NCBI RefSeq assembly: GCF_902703175.1
Contig: NZ_CACRYJ010000007.1
Coordinates: 1-37,745, forward strand
DNA length: 37,745 bases
Reading direction: 5' to 3'
From: Occultella aeris
GTDB lineage: Bacteria; Actinomycetota; Actinomycetes; Actinomycetales; Beutenbergiaceae
Under the pieces are notes generated by a model that was given only the letters and a program-made list of their open reading frames with translations, did no database searches and was not told the origin of the DNA. Shown here one piece after another: positions 15,801-22,349 of this stretch. The position numbers and the translations under genes were made by a program. Every line of letters starts with the position of its first letter. Within the stretch, counting starts at the first letter, position 1.

Positions 15801-17096
15801 AACGTGGCCACGGCTACCGGCAATCCGCCGGGCACCGATGGGCCGGTGACGTCGCCGCCGTCGGAGACGACGGTCGGCAGCGAGCCCGCCCCCGGTCTGA
15901 GCGTTGTGAAGACCTCCAGCCCGGCCTCGGTGGCCACCGCCGGCGACGTGATCACATACGGCTTCCTGGTGACGAACACCGGGAACGTGACACTGTCGGA
16001 CGTGGTGCCGGTCGAGGGCGAGTTCTCCGGGACCGGAGAGCTGTCCGAGATCGAGTGCCCGGCCAACACCCTGGCCCCAGGGGAGGACGTCACCTGCACG
16101 GCGACATACGCGGTCACGCAGGAGGACGTGGACGCCGGCGGTGTGACCAACGTGGCGACAGCCACGGCCATTCCGCCCGACACAACCACGGGCGGCGGCA
16201 CTCCGGTGGAGGCACCGCCGTCGGAGACCGAGGTGGACGTCCCGGCCGCGCCGGGACTCACCCTCGTCAAGACCGCCGACGTCGACCGGATCACGAGTGC
16301 CGGGGACCAGGTGCTGTTCAGCTTCCTGGTCACCAACACCGGCAACGTCACCCTCGGCGACCTCTCGATCGCGGACAGCGAGTTCACCGGCACCGGTGAG
16401 CTCGGCGAGATCGTCTGCCCCGCCGACGTGCTGGCGCCGGCGGAGTCGGTCACCTGCGAGGCGACCTACGGCGTCACGCAGGCGGATGTCGACGCCGGGC
16501 TGCTCAGCAACGCGGCCACCGCGGTGGGTACCCCGCCGGGGGACGTCCCGCCGGTGGACTCGCCGCCGTCGCAGGTGGACATCGACGCACCGCACGCGCC
16601 AAGCCTGACCCTGGTCAAGACCTCGGACGTGCAGACGGTCACCGCGGTGGGCCAGGTCGTGACGTACAACTTCCTGGCGATCAACACCGGGAACGTGACG
16701 CTCACCGGGATGGTCATCACGGAGGGCACCTTCTCCGGCGCGGGCGACGTGTCCGAGGTCTTCTGCCCCCAGGACTCGGTGCTGCCGGGTGAGGAGGTCG
16801 TCTGCACGGCGACGTACACGGTGCAGGAGGCGGATCTGACGGGTGCCTCGCTGTCGAATACGGCAACGGCGACCGCCACGCCGCCTGGCGACGGCGACGG
16901 TGGCGGTGACCCGATCACGTCGGATCCCTCGACGACCGAGTCCGGGTCGGAGTCGCCTGACGCGGCCCTCCCGACGACGGGCAGCCAGGCCGCGTGGGTG
17001 TTCGCGCTTGCCGCCGTGGTGCTGCTGCTGATGGGAGGGGCCCTCGTGTTCCTTCGTCACAGCAGGCGCGGAGCGGATGAGGTCCTCCCCCGCTGA
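12900..17096 (+). CDS. LPXTG cell-wall-anchored protein with eight tandem DUF7507/DUF11-type repeats
   Basis: A 1398-residue surface protein. A long Arg-rich signal peptide is followed by a cleavage site near ANA/AD at about residue 65. Residues 70-290 look like a DUF6923-type domain, 301-417 a first DUF11-like beta-sandwich (VDLAIQKTV), and about 418-1353 eight repeats of about 117 residues. Each repeat carries VVKT(A/S) at its start, TNTGN, (S/T)G(T/A/S)GE, a Cys-Pro and a second Cys about 14-17 residues later, then LTQADVD and a PP-rich end. The C-terminus has the sorting signal LPTTG at 1357-1361, a hydrophobic helix and a basic tail. GGGGAGG lies ahead of the ATG at 12900, which is why I prefer it to starts further upstream. 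A sortase should attach it to the peptidoglycan. An adhesive or spacer role is likely; the ligand is unknown. Confidence 0.9.
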   Translation: MSNTRVRSARERRRRTTAPMRRSRGPGGVLSRLVHGALAVALAATALTAAGALTTTTAANAADGDPFDPDRAAVFLAQDRPTTLYRAAQVGADLTFVAEGTAAVPYNAIGYNTVDNYLYGVQQDTQRLLRIGQGGAAMDLGAITGLNVDSYYQQGTFGAGDSANTLYVRGTLDLGTVYAIDLTTRVATPITLSEEVPNTSDLVALEGYLWGMGNDSRIWRVDLDSGAAGSWETNVPAVTYGGQWVYGNGNLGLSANDSGDVIQLGITNATSANPTFTILSTVNGPTPNSNNDATSNPGPDVDLAIQKTVRSAHTPGGSITFGIHVTNNSAVASSGYYFQDELPASLTNPSSPNTECSFVGNLMTCAYGTMAPGEQRNFEVTATAPNSIDPITNTVTVTGNENDPNLDNNTATVTTSPDYAPGVSVVKSAALDDGAVFAEGSTLEYSFLVTNTGNTDLTAITIDEGDFTGTGELGEISCPGTALASGASATCTADYTLTQADVDAGGVTNTASATGTPPLTPPITSVPSTFDYEDEADDALTVVKTATPASSGTVGQEITYRFAVTNTGGTTLTGVTIDDGDFSGSGDLSAIECPATTLAPGATTTCTATYVLTQTDVDAAGVTNTATATATPPGGGTVDSPPSSVTVQTPDAPAMTLVKSADPTEASAVGDTIAYGLALTNTGNVTLTGVHVDETSFSGSGEISAITCPTTTLAPGATTTCAATYTLTQADVDNGGVTNTAIGGGTPPGGGVIETPPSTVTVDAPEDPSLTVTKTASPVGAAAGNAVTYSFLVTNTGNVTVDEIAIVDEDFSGTGELSAISCPATTLAPDASTTCTATYTLTQADVDSGALHNGATVFGNTPTDGEVDSPPSEVEVELPPNPSLSVVKTATPASVDNAGAEVTYSFLVINTGNVTLDGVAVQEQDFTGTGELSEIVCPTTTLAPTAQTTCTATYELTQADVDAGGVTNVATATGNPPGTDGPVTSPPSETTVGSEPAPGLSVVKTSSPASVATAGDVITYGFLVTNTGNVTLSDVVPVEGEFSGTGELSEIECPANTLAPGEDVTCTATYAVTQEDVDAGGVTNVATATAIPPDTTTGGGTPVEAPPSETEVDVPAAPGLTLVKTADVDRITSAGDQVLFSFLVTNTGNVTLGDLSIADSEFTGTGELGEIVCPADVLAPAESVTCEATYGVTQADVDAGLLSNAATAVGTPPGDVPPVDSPPSQVDIDAPHAPSLTLVKTSDVQTVTAVGQVVTYNFLAINTGNVTLTGMVITEGTFSGAGDVSEVFCPQDSVLPGEEVVCTATYTVQEADLTGASLSNTATATATPPGDGDGGGDPITSDPSTTESGSESPDAALPTTGSQAAWVFALAAVVLLLMGGALVFLRHSRRGADEVLPR
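14157..16960 (+). repeat. Eight tandem domain repeats of about 350 bp in the surface protein
   Basis: Repeat units begin near 14157, 14505, 14855, 15198, 15540, 15890, 16250 and 16600. They are clear at protein level (VVKT, TNTGN, GTGE, CP, CTATY, LTQADVD) but have diverged in DNA, so the array is old or under selection. Repeat 8 has the most divergent sequence. Confidence 0.85.
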
Positions 17097-17101
17097 TCCG
17101 G

Positions 17102-17146
17102 CCGAGAGGCCCCGCTCACGACGTGGACGTGAGCGGGGCCTCTCGG
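17102..17146 (+). terminator. Strong intrinsic hairpin after the surface protein gene
   Basis: A perfect 19-bp stem (17102-17120 with 17128-17146) and a 7-base loop ACGTGGA start 5 bases after the stop codon. The stem is GC-rich and lacks a T-run, as is common in high-GC actinobacteria. It separates the surface protein from the downstream regulator gene. Confidence 0.85.
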
Positions 17147-17283
17147 TGTATGCCCTAACCTCAGTCACGGAGCACGGAGCGCGACTGGCGTCGTACCCGG
17201 GGCACTCGATTCGACGCCGCGTACGGCCACTTGAGCCGCGCGCCGACCAACGATCGACCGCACGGGCTTGCCTAGGGGGCAGC

Positions 17284-18915
17284 ATGTCTTTGTACGATCC
17301 ACCCGCCCAACCCCTGAGCGCAGCGCCGCCGTCTGCTGCACCGCAGACCGCGCTGCGCGCAGGGAATCCTGTCACCGTGCTCCGGTCCGCGCTCGCCGCG
17401 GAGCGGTGGTCCGAGGCTGCACGGGTCATCAGCACCACCTGGGGAATGCTGATCGAGGAGTTCCCCGCAGATCTCGACGCCGCCTTCCAGCTGCTGCCCA
17501 TCGAGTCGTTGCGTACGGCAGGCGGCGTCGCGGCGGTTCGTGAGATCTGGCTTTCCACCAGCATCGAGCAGCAGCACGTGGTGCCGGCGCAGGCGCCGAC
17601 TCCCGCGATGGAGTTCGCTGATTCGCTGATGAACCCGGACGTCCGCCACCAGTCGTTGAACGACCTCGCGCTCGCCTGCGCCCACATGGTTGCCGCGCGG
17701 ATGGGTGGCCGATACGCCGAGGCGCTCGAGCACGCGCGTCGGGTGGAGACACTCAGTCACCTCGTCGAGACGACGGTCCCTGCGGCGCGACGAGTGCGCC
17801 AGCCGCTCGCGCTGCTGCAGGCGGGCATCACCCGCGCCCTCGCCTCCGATGTCCCCGGCGCCCTTCCGCTGCTGCAGAGTGCACACGAGCGGGCCCCCTA
17901 CGGCCGCTCCGAGTACGTTGCCAAGGGTGCCGCCGGGAACCTCGCGCTGTTCCACGCGATCAGCGGCGACATCGACATCGCACATCGGTGGCTGGCCCGT
18001 CACGACGCGATCCCGTCGGTCGCCTCTCCACACGCGGAGCGGGTGCTGTTCACCGGCGACCTCGCCCGGGCACTGATCGCGATCGAGACGCTGGACCAGG
18101 ACGGTGCGGAAGAGGCACTGTCCCGGCTGGAGCAGGGCGTCAACGTCGAGCAGAGCTGGGGGCCGGTGATCACCTTCCTGCAGGCACGCCACGGTCTGGT
18201 CTGGGGCGACCGGTTCCGAGCGTTGTCCTGGCTGCACCGCGATACCGATCGCTACGCTAACCGGCTCGGCCCGGTGAGCACCATGGGGCCACTGCTCGCG
18301 GCGGCCGAAGTCGATCTGCTGCTCTCCGTCGGCCGAGGCGATCAGGCCCTGGCCCTGCTCAACCGCACGGCGCCGCACCCGATCCTGACGGTCGCGCGTG
18401 CCCGCCTCGAACTGCTCGCGGGGCTGCCCGACGAGGCAGTTCGGCTCGCCGCCGAAGTCGCCGACGTCACGCAGACCTCACGCGTCCGGCTGGAGGGACT
18501 CGTGGTGCAGGCTGCCGCGGCCATGCGCAGCGGCAGGACCCACAGGGCGCGCGAGGCGTTCGTACTGGTGCAGGAGGCCGCGCGGTCGACGGGAGCGCGC
18601 ATACCGCTGGCCGGCCTGGCCGAGCCCGATCGCGAGGCGCTGCACACGCTGGTGGGACCGGCGGCCCGCGCTGCCGAGCGGTACCCGCTGGAGCGGCCGA
18701 TGTTCCCGGCCGAGGTCGCGGTCGTGCGCCTGACCAACCAGGAGTTGCTGATGCTGCGTGGGCTGGCGTCCTTCCAGTCCCAGAAGGAGCTCGCCGACGC
18801 CGTCTACCTCTCGCTCAACACGGTGAAGACGCACCTTCGTGCGGCCTACCAGAAGCTGGGTGTGTCCAGCCGTGCGGAAGCTCTCGCGGTCGCCGGGGGC
18901 GCGGGCCTGCTCTGA
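17284..18915 (+). CDS. LuxR-family transcriptional regulator with a TPR-like N-terminal region
   Basis: A 543-residue cytoplasmic regulator. Residues 1-480 are mostly alpha-helical with repeated Ala/Leu/Arg-rich hairpins of the TPR type (for example AGITRALASDVPGALPLLQSAHERAP). The C-terminal 60 residues form a LuxR-type DNA-binding domain: LTNQELLMLRGLASFQSQKELADAVYLSLNTVKTHLRAAYQKLGV from residue 483. It has no visible Walker A motif, so it is not a classical LAL/MalT type. AGGGGG lies 4 bases ahead of the ATG at 17284, which I prefer to the longer frame that begins inside the surface protein gene and would translate the hairpin. The target genes are unknown. The region 17147-17283 holds nothing else I can identify. 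Confidence 0.85.
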   Translation: MSLYDPPAQPLSAAPPSAAPQTALRAGNPVTVLRSALAAERWSEAARVISTTWGMLIEEFPADLDAAFQLLPIESLRTAGGVAAVREIWLSTSIEQQHVVPAQAPTPAMEFADSLMNPDVRHQSLNDLALACAHMVAARMGGRYAEALEHARRVETLSHLVETTVPAARRVRQPLALLQAGITRALASDVPGALPLLQSAHERAPYGRSEYVAKGAAGNLALFHAISGDIDIAHRWLARHDAIPSVASPHAERVLFTGDLARALIAIETLDQDGAEEALSRLEQGVNVEQSWGPVITFLQARHGLVWGDRFRALSWLHRDTDRYANRLGPVSTMGPLLAAAEVDLLLSVGRGDQALALLNRTAPHPILTVARARLELLAGLPDEAVRLAAEVADVTQTSRVRLEGLVVQAAAAMRSGRTHRAREAFVLVQEAARSTGARIPLAGLAEPDREALHTLVGPAARAAERYPLERPMFPAEVAVVRLTNQELLMLRGLASFQSQKELADAVYLSLNTVKTHLRAAYQKLGVSSRAEALAVAGGAGLL

Positions 18916-19011
18916 GGACACACACCTCGCCGTCGCCGCCCTCGGATTGCGCCTCACCGTCCCCGCCTGCTGGGAGCCGATCCACGATCGCAGCCATCCT
19001 GGCCGGTCGGG

Positions 19012-20262
19012 TCACGACCTGATCGAAGCGGGACTCGGCGGCACCCCCACGTCGTTGGTCCCGAGTGGGCCGCGCACGTCCCGGTTCGACACGGTGATGA
19101 CCAGAGCGAGTGCGATGGCGGCGGTGCCTGCGAGTGCGGTGGCCGACCAGCCGAACCAGTCGACCGCGGCCGCGCCAAAAGCGGTCCCGAGGCTGCCGCC
19201 CACGAAATAGACCAGCATGTACGCGCTGTTGAAGCGCGCCGGTGCCGCCGGATCTACCGCGAGGACCGTGCTCTGGTTGGCGACCTGAGCAGCGAAGAGT
19301 CCCGCGTCGAACAGCGCCAGGCAGATCAGCATGGCCGCAGTGTTCCCGAGGTTGAAGCCCACGACACAGGCGGCGACCCCGGCCAGGACGAGTCCGGGGA
19401 GGATCACGCGGCGGGCGCCGACGCGGTCGGTCCACGCGCCCGCGAACGGGGTGGCCAGCACACCTGACAGACCCGCCAGGCCGAAGAGGCCGATCTGCTC
19501 GGCGGAGTACGAGTGGGGAGGTTGTGCGAGGGCCACGGCCAGCCCTGCCCACACCGCGCAGAACGCGAAGAACCACAAAGCGCCACGAAGGGCGGCGAGG
19601 CGGAGCGTGAGATGCCGGCGGAACAGGCCGGGATAGGAGCGCAAGACGGAGAGTGTCGAGCCGGTTGATGCGCCGGGTGCGGACGGCAGCATCACGAGGC
19701 AGCAGACGGCGACGAGTCCGCAGCAAGCGGCGAAGACGAGGAGCATCGCCCGCCAGCCGATCTCATCGGTGAGCCAGCCTCCGACGATCCTTCCCGCGAG
19801 GATCCCGACCGAGATGCCAGCGGTGACGACCCCCAACGTCGTGGCCCGTCGTTGCGGACGGGCGAGCCTCCCCGCGACCGCGCTGAGTCCGGCTCCCACC
19901 GCCGAACAGGCGCCGACCACGCCGATCACAAGGCCGAGCATGGTGACGTTCTCCACGGCGGCGCTGACTGCGAGCGCCGAGCCGAGAACGCCGAACTGGA
20001 GCGCCAGCACACGTCCGGTGGGAAACCGGTCGACGAGCGGGACCAGCAGCGCGAGGCCGAGCAGGTACCCGACGGGTCCGCATGCGAGGGCGACCCCGAC
20101 CGTGCTGATCGCGGTCCCCAACGACTCGGCCACATCGGCCACCGCCGGCTGCATCGGATAGATGGTCGACGTCCCGAGTGCGGCCGAGAGTGCCATGAAC
20201 AAGACGACGTGCCGGCGGATTCGAGGCGGCGTGGCTGCGGTGGACAGGCGCTCCGTGGTCAT
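19012..20262 (-). CDS. Major facilitator superfamily transporter
   Basis: A 416-residue protein with 12 expected membrane helices. Features include the TIYPMQPAVADVAE region after the first helix, the loop GRLARPQRRATTLGVVTAGISVGILAGRIVGGWLTDEIGWR between helices 4 and 6, and TDRVGARRVILPGLVLAG in the loop between helices 8 and 9. This fits drug:proton antiporters of the DHA1 type. No substrate is visible. TACGAT lies 6 bases ahead of the ATG at 20262, so the start is probably leaderless. The gene is convergent with the LuxR gene, with 96 bases between their stops that I could not fit to a terminator. Confidence 0.87.
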   Translation of the reverse strand: MTTERLSTAATPPRIRRHVVLFMALSAALGTSTIYPMQPAVADVAESLGTAISTVGVALACGPVGYLLGLALLVPLVDRFPTGRVLALQFGVLGSALAVSAAVENVTMLGLVIGVVGACSAVGAGLSAVAGRLARPQRRATTLGVVTAGISVGILAGRIVGGWLTDEIGWRAMLLVFAACCGLVAVCCLVMLPSAPGASTGSTLSVLRSYPGLFRRHLTLRLAALRGALWFFAFCAVWAGLAVALAQPPHSYSAEQIGLFGLAGLSGVLATPFAGAWTDRVGARRVILPGLVLAGVAACVVGFNLGNTAAMLICLALFDAGLFAAQVANQSTVLAVDPAAPARFNSAYMLVYFVGGSLGTAFGAAAVDWFGWSATALAGTAAIALALVITVSNRDVRGPLGTNDVGVPPSPASIRS

Positions 20263-20274
20263 ACGAAAATCGTA
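20263..20274 (-). promoter_or_regulatory. Leaderless -10 element of the MFS gene
   Basis: TACGAT (20274-20269 on the minus strand) is 6 bases before the ATG. It is the same hexamer as before the mutarotase gene. Confidence 0.5.
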
Positions 20275-20397
20275 GGAATGCAGGTCCCGGATTACTGGCG
20301 GGTATGCGACGTGATGGCCGGTCGTCGGGACCCGGGAGCCCCGGCCGACCTACGGCCGCGGACCGACGTTCCGGCCGCGGCAGCATCGTTGCGATCC

Positions 20398-21966
20398 TCA
20401 GCCCGCTGCTTCCCGCGTTCCGCCAGTGGCTCCGGCGGCGGCACCCCAGAGATGCATCTGTGCGTACGAGCGCCACGGCGACCAGGCGAGTGCGCGCACT
20501 GTGAGGTCGCGCGATCGTCGGGTACGGGAGTCGCCACTGCACAGCCCCAGAGTCGTTGCCCCGGCCAGCAGGGCGCCGTCGCCGTCGAGCCAGGCGTCCG
20601 TATCGCCGAGCACTCTCATCGCGACGTACGACGCTGTCGCTCGCAGGATCCCGTCGCGTGCTTCGAGCGTCCGGCGCAGCTCGACAGGATCCTGGCCGAC
20701 GTCGACGACCAGGTCACCGTCGGCGAGGCCGCGGGCGGACTCAAGGACCGCCTGCCGCTTCCGAGGACCCAGGTTCCGAGCCGGCGGGGCGTGCGCGGCG
20801 ACCTGCTGGCTCGTGGGAAACAACCGGGTCAGCCCCGGGATCGAGGAACGATAGGGGTCACCGATCGAGGCCAGCCGGGCGAGGTGCGCCCGCGCCGCGA
20901 CGATGGACGTCCGTTGGCCGACGACGGCGCGAAGCACGATCTCATGCGGCTCCACCGCGCCGGGTACCCGGATGCCTGGGGTCGCGGACACGGACGTTGC
21001 GAGTCCGCGGTCCGCCACGAGGGCCGCGTCAACTGCGGTCGGGTCTGCGTCAAGGTCGAAGAGTCGTCGAACCCGCGCGACGGCGACCGCAACATCGGAC
21101 AACGCGGCGAGCTCCAGCACAAGATCCACTTGCCACCCGCCCGTCCCGGTCGGAGTGCAGGTGACCTGGACGGCCCCCGGACCATGAGGGAGCTCGAGCG
21201 TTCGGGCGTACACCAGATCCGGCCCGTCGAGGCGGGCGACCTCGACACCCGCGATCGCTCGGGACGCGAGGAATCCGACGATGCCCGCGGCGTCGAAGGG
21301 GGCGCGCACGGGCAGGGTGAGCGAGAGCCGGATCGCCGTGCCGACCGGTGTGCCACCACGGTCTCCGATCGCACGCCTGCCTCGGAGCCGAAGGTCTCGC
21401 GGCCTGGTGCCGAACACCTCGTTGATCGTGTCGTTGAACTGGCGGACGCTGCCGAAGCCCGCGGCGAACGCAACGTCCGAGAGGCGCAGATCCGTGCCGG
21501 TGAGCAGCGCACGAGCACTCTGGGCACGCTGGGCGCGGGCGAGGGCGAGGGGACCGGCGCCCAGCTCGGCAACGAGGAGCCGCTGGACCTGCCGGCTGCT
21601 GTAGCCCAGACGCGACGCGAGCCCGCCGACACCTTCCCGGTCGACGACGCCGTCCGCCACCAATCGCATGGACCGGCCGACCAGGTCGCCGCGCAGATTC
21701 CATTCAGGCGTGCCCGGCGCCGCCTCCGGTAGGCATCGTCGGCAGGCGCGGTATCCAGCCTCCTGCGCGGCCGCCGACGTGAGGTAGAACGTGACGTTCT
21801 CAGGCTTCGGCGTGCGGGCGGGGCATGAAGGGCGACAGTAGATCCCGGTACTGCTCACGGCCGTGATGAAGAGGCCGTCGAATCGGGCGTCGCGGGCGGC
21901 GATCGCACGGTAGCGCTCGGCGAAGGCCGGATCGTGACTTCCGACGGACGGCGTACCCAAACCCAT
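20398..21966 (-). CDS. alkA: Ada-AraC-AlkA fusion: DNA-3-methyladenine glycosylase II with methyl-acceptor domain
   Basis: A 522-residue DNA repair fusion. Residues 10-80 form an Ada N-terminal zinc domain with Cys44, Cys48 (YCRPSC), Cys75 and Cys78 (CRRC); the first Cys corresponds to the Ada methylphosphotriester acceptor. Residues 100-195 carry an AraC-type helix-turn-helix pair. From about residue 200 comes an AlkA-type N-terminal beta domain, then an HhH-GPD glycosylase with GILRATASYVAMRVLGDTDAWLDGD, where an Asp lies at the expected catalytic place. AlkA removes 3-methyladenine and similar lesions; the Ada/AraC parts would sense alkylation and induce the response. Such fusions occur in actinobacteria. 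The ATG at 21966 lies 6 bases after CAGGCT. The frame stays open upstream into the neighbouring gene, so the start is a choice. Confidence 0.9.
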   Translation of the reverse strand: MGLGTPSVGSHDPAFAERYRAIAARDARFDGLFITAVSSTGIYCRPSCPARTPKPENVTFYLTSAAAQEAGYRACRRCLPEAAPGTPEWNLRGDLVGRSMRLVADGVVDREGVGGLASRLGYSSRQVQRLLVAELGAGPLALARAQRAQSARALLTGTDLRLSDVAFAAGFGSVRQFNDTINEVFGTRPRDLRLRGRRAIGDRGGTPVGTAIRLSLTLPVRAPFDAAGIVGFLASRAIAGVEVARLDGPDLVYARTLELPHGPGAVQVTCTPTGTGGWQVDLVLELAALSDVAVAVARVRRLFDLDADPTAVDAALVADRGLATSVSATPGIRVPGAVEPHEIVLRAVVGQRTSIVAARAHLARLASIGDPYRSSIPGLTRLFPTSQQVAAHAPPARNLGPRKRQAVLESARGLADGDLVVDVGQDPVELRRTLEARDGILRATASYVAMRVLGDTDAWLDGDGALLAGATTLGLCSGDSRTRRSRDLTVRALAWSPWRSYAQMHLWGAAAGATGGTREAAG

Positions 21967-22034
21967 CCCTCGAGCCTGACCGACGCGCCCGACGCCGTCT
22001 AGCGGTATTCGGACATCACCGCCGCTGAGGCGCG

Positions 22035-22277
22035 TCAGCGTTCGAAGCGCTCGACGGCGTCCTTCGCCTCCTTCAGGCCCACACCGGTCTCCTCGCGGTA
22101 GACCTTGATGGCCTCGATCTTCTTGCCGCGGGCCAACAACTCGGCCACGCGCGGGGAGAGTCCGCCGCCCGCGCCCCAGCCCTGCAGGGAGTAGGGCGCC
22201 TGCAGGCCGGCCTGGTTGTAGAGCACGTCGATGTGGCGCTCGATCGCGGCGAGGCGGGCCTGGATGTCGTCGGTCAT
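22035..22277 (-). CDS. Small protein with a bL12 C-terminal-domain-like helix-strand motif
   Basis: An 80-residue protein. The N-terminal 30 residues form a helix (IQARLAAIERHIDVLYNQAGL), followed by a Gly-rich turn. The C-terminal part LLARGKKIEAIKVYREETGVGLKEAKDAVERF resembles the C-terminal domain of ribosomal protein L7/L12, which contacts translation factors. It lacks the L7/L12 N-terminal dimerisation domain and flexible hinge, so it is not the ribosomal protein itself. AGGA lies 7 bases ahead of the ATG. It is divergent from the NERD-helicase gene with 72 bp between the starts. The role is unknown; binding to a factor that recognises bL12 is conceivable. Confidence 0.75.
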   Translation of the reverse strand: MTDDIQARLAAIERHIDVLYNQAGLQAPYSLQGWGAGGGLSPRVAELLARGKKIEAIKVYREETGVGLKEAKDAVERFER

Positions 22278-22349
22278 GGTCCATTCCTACCTCAAGGACG
22301 TCCCACGGTTCCGCCAGCGGCACCGTCGGTCTGGCGCTAGAACTGAACC

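Noticed and set aside
14157-16960. Possible CRISPR or other short-repeat array
   Set aside because: The periodicity of about 350 bp comes from protein domain repeats that keep the reading frame; there are no short identical repeats with unique spacers.
17077-17283. Upstream extension of the LuxR reading frame
   Set aside because: It would start inside the surface protein gene and translate the terminator hairpin; AGGGGG before the ATG at 17284 is a better start.
15504-17687. A 727-codon open frame on the minus strand
   Set aside because: Antisense to the repeat region of the surface protein; it would also read through the strong hairpin. It has periodic Arg/Gly-rich sequence caused by the repeats.
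19852-21732. A 626-codon open frame on the plus strand
   Set aside because: Antisense to the MFS gene and the AlkA fusion; no family resemblance.
21967-22323. Upstream extension of the AlkA fusion frame across the small bL12-like gene
   Set aside because: The added sequence is antiparallel-free but out of frame shadow of the 80-residue gene on the same strand and has no Ada-like features.
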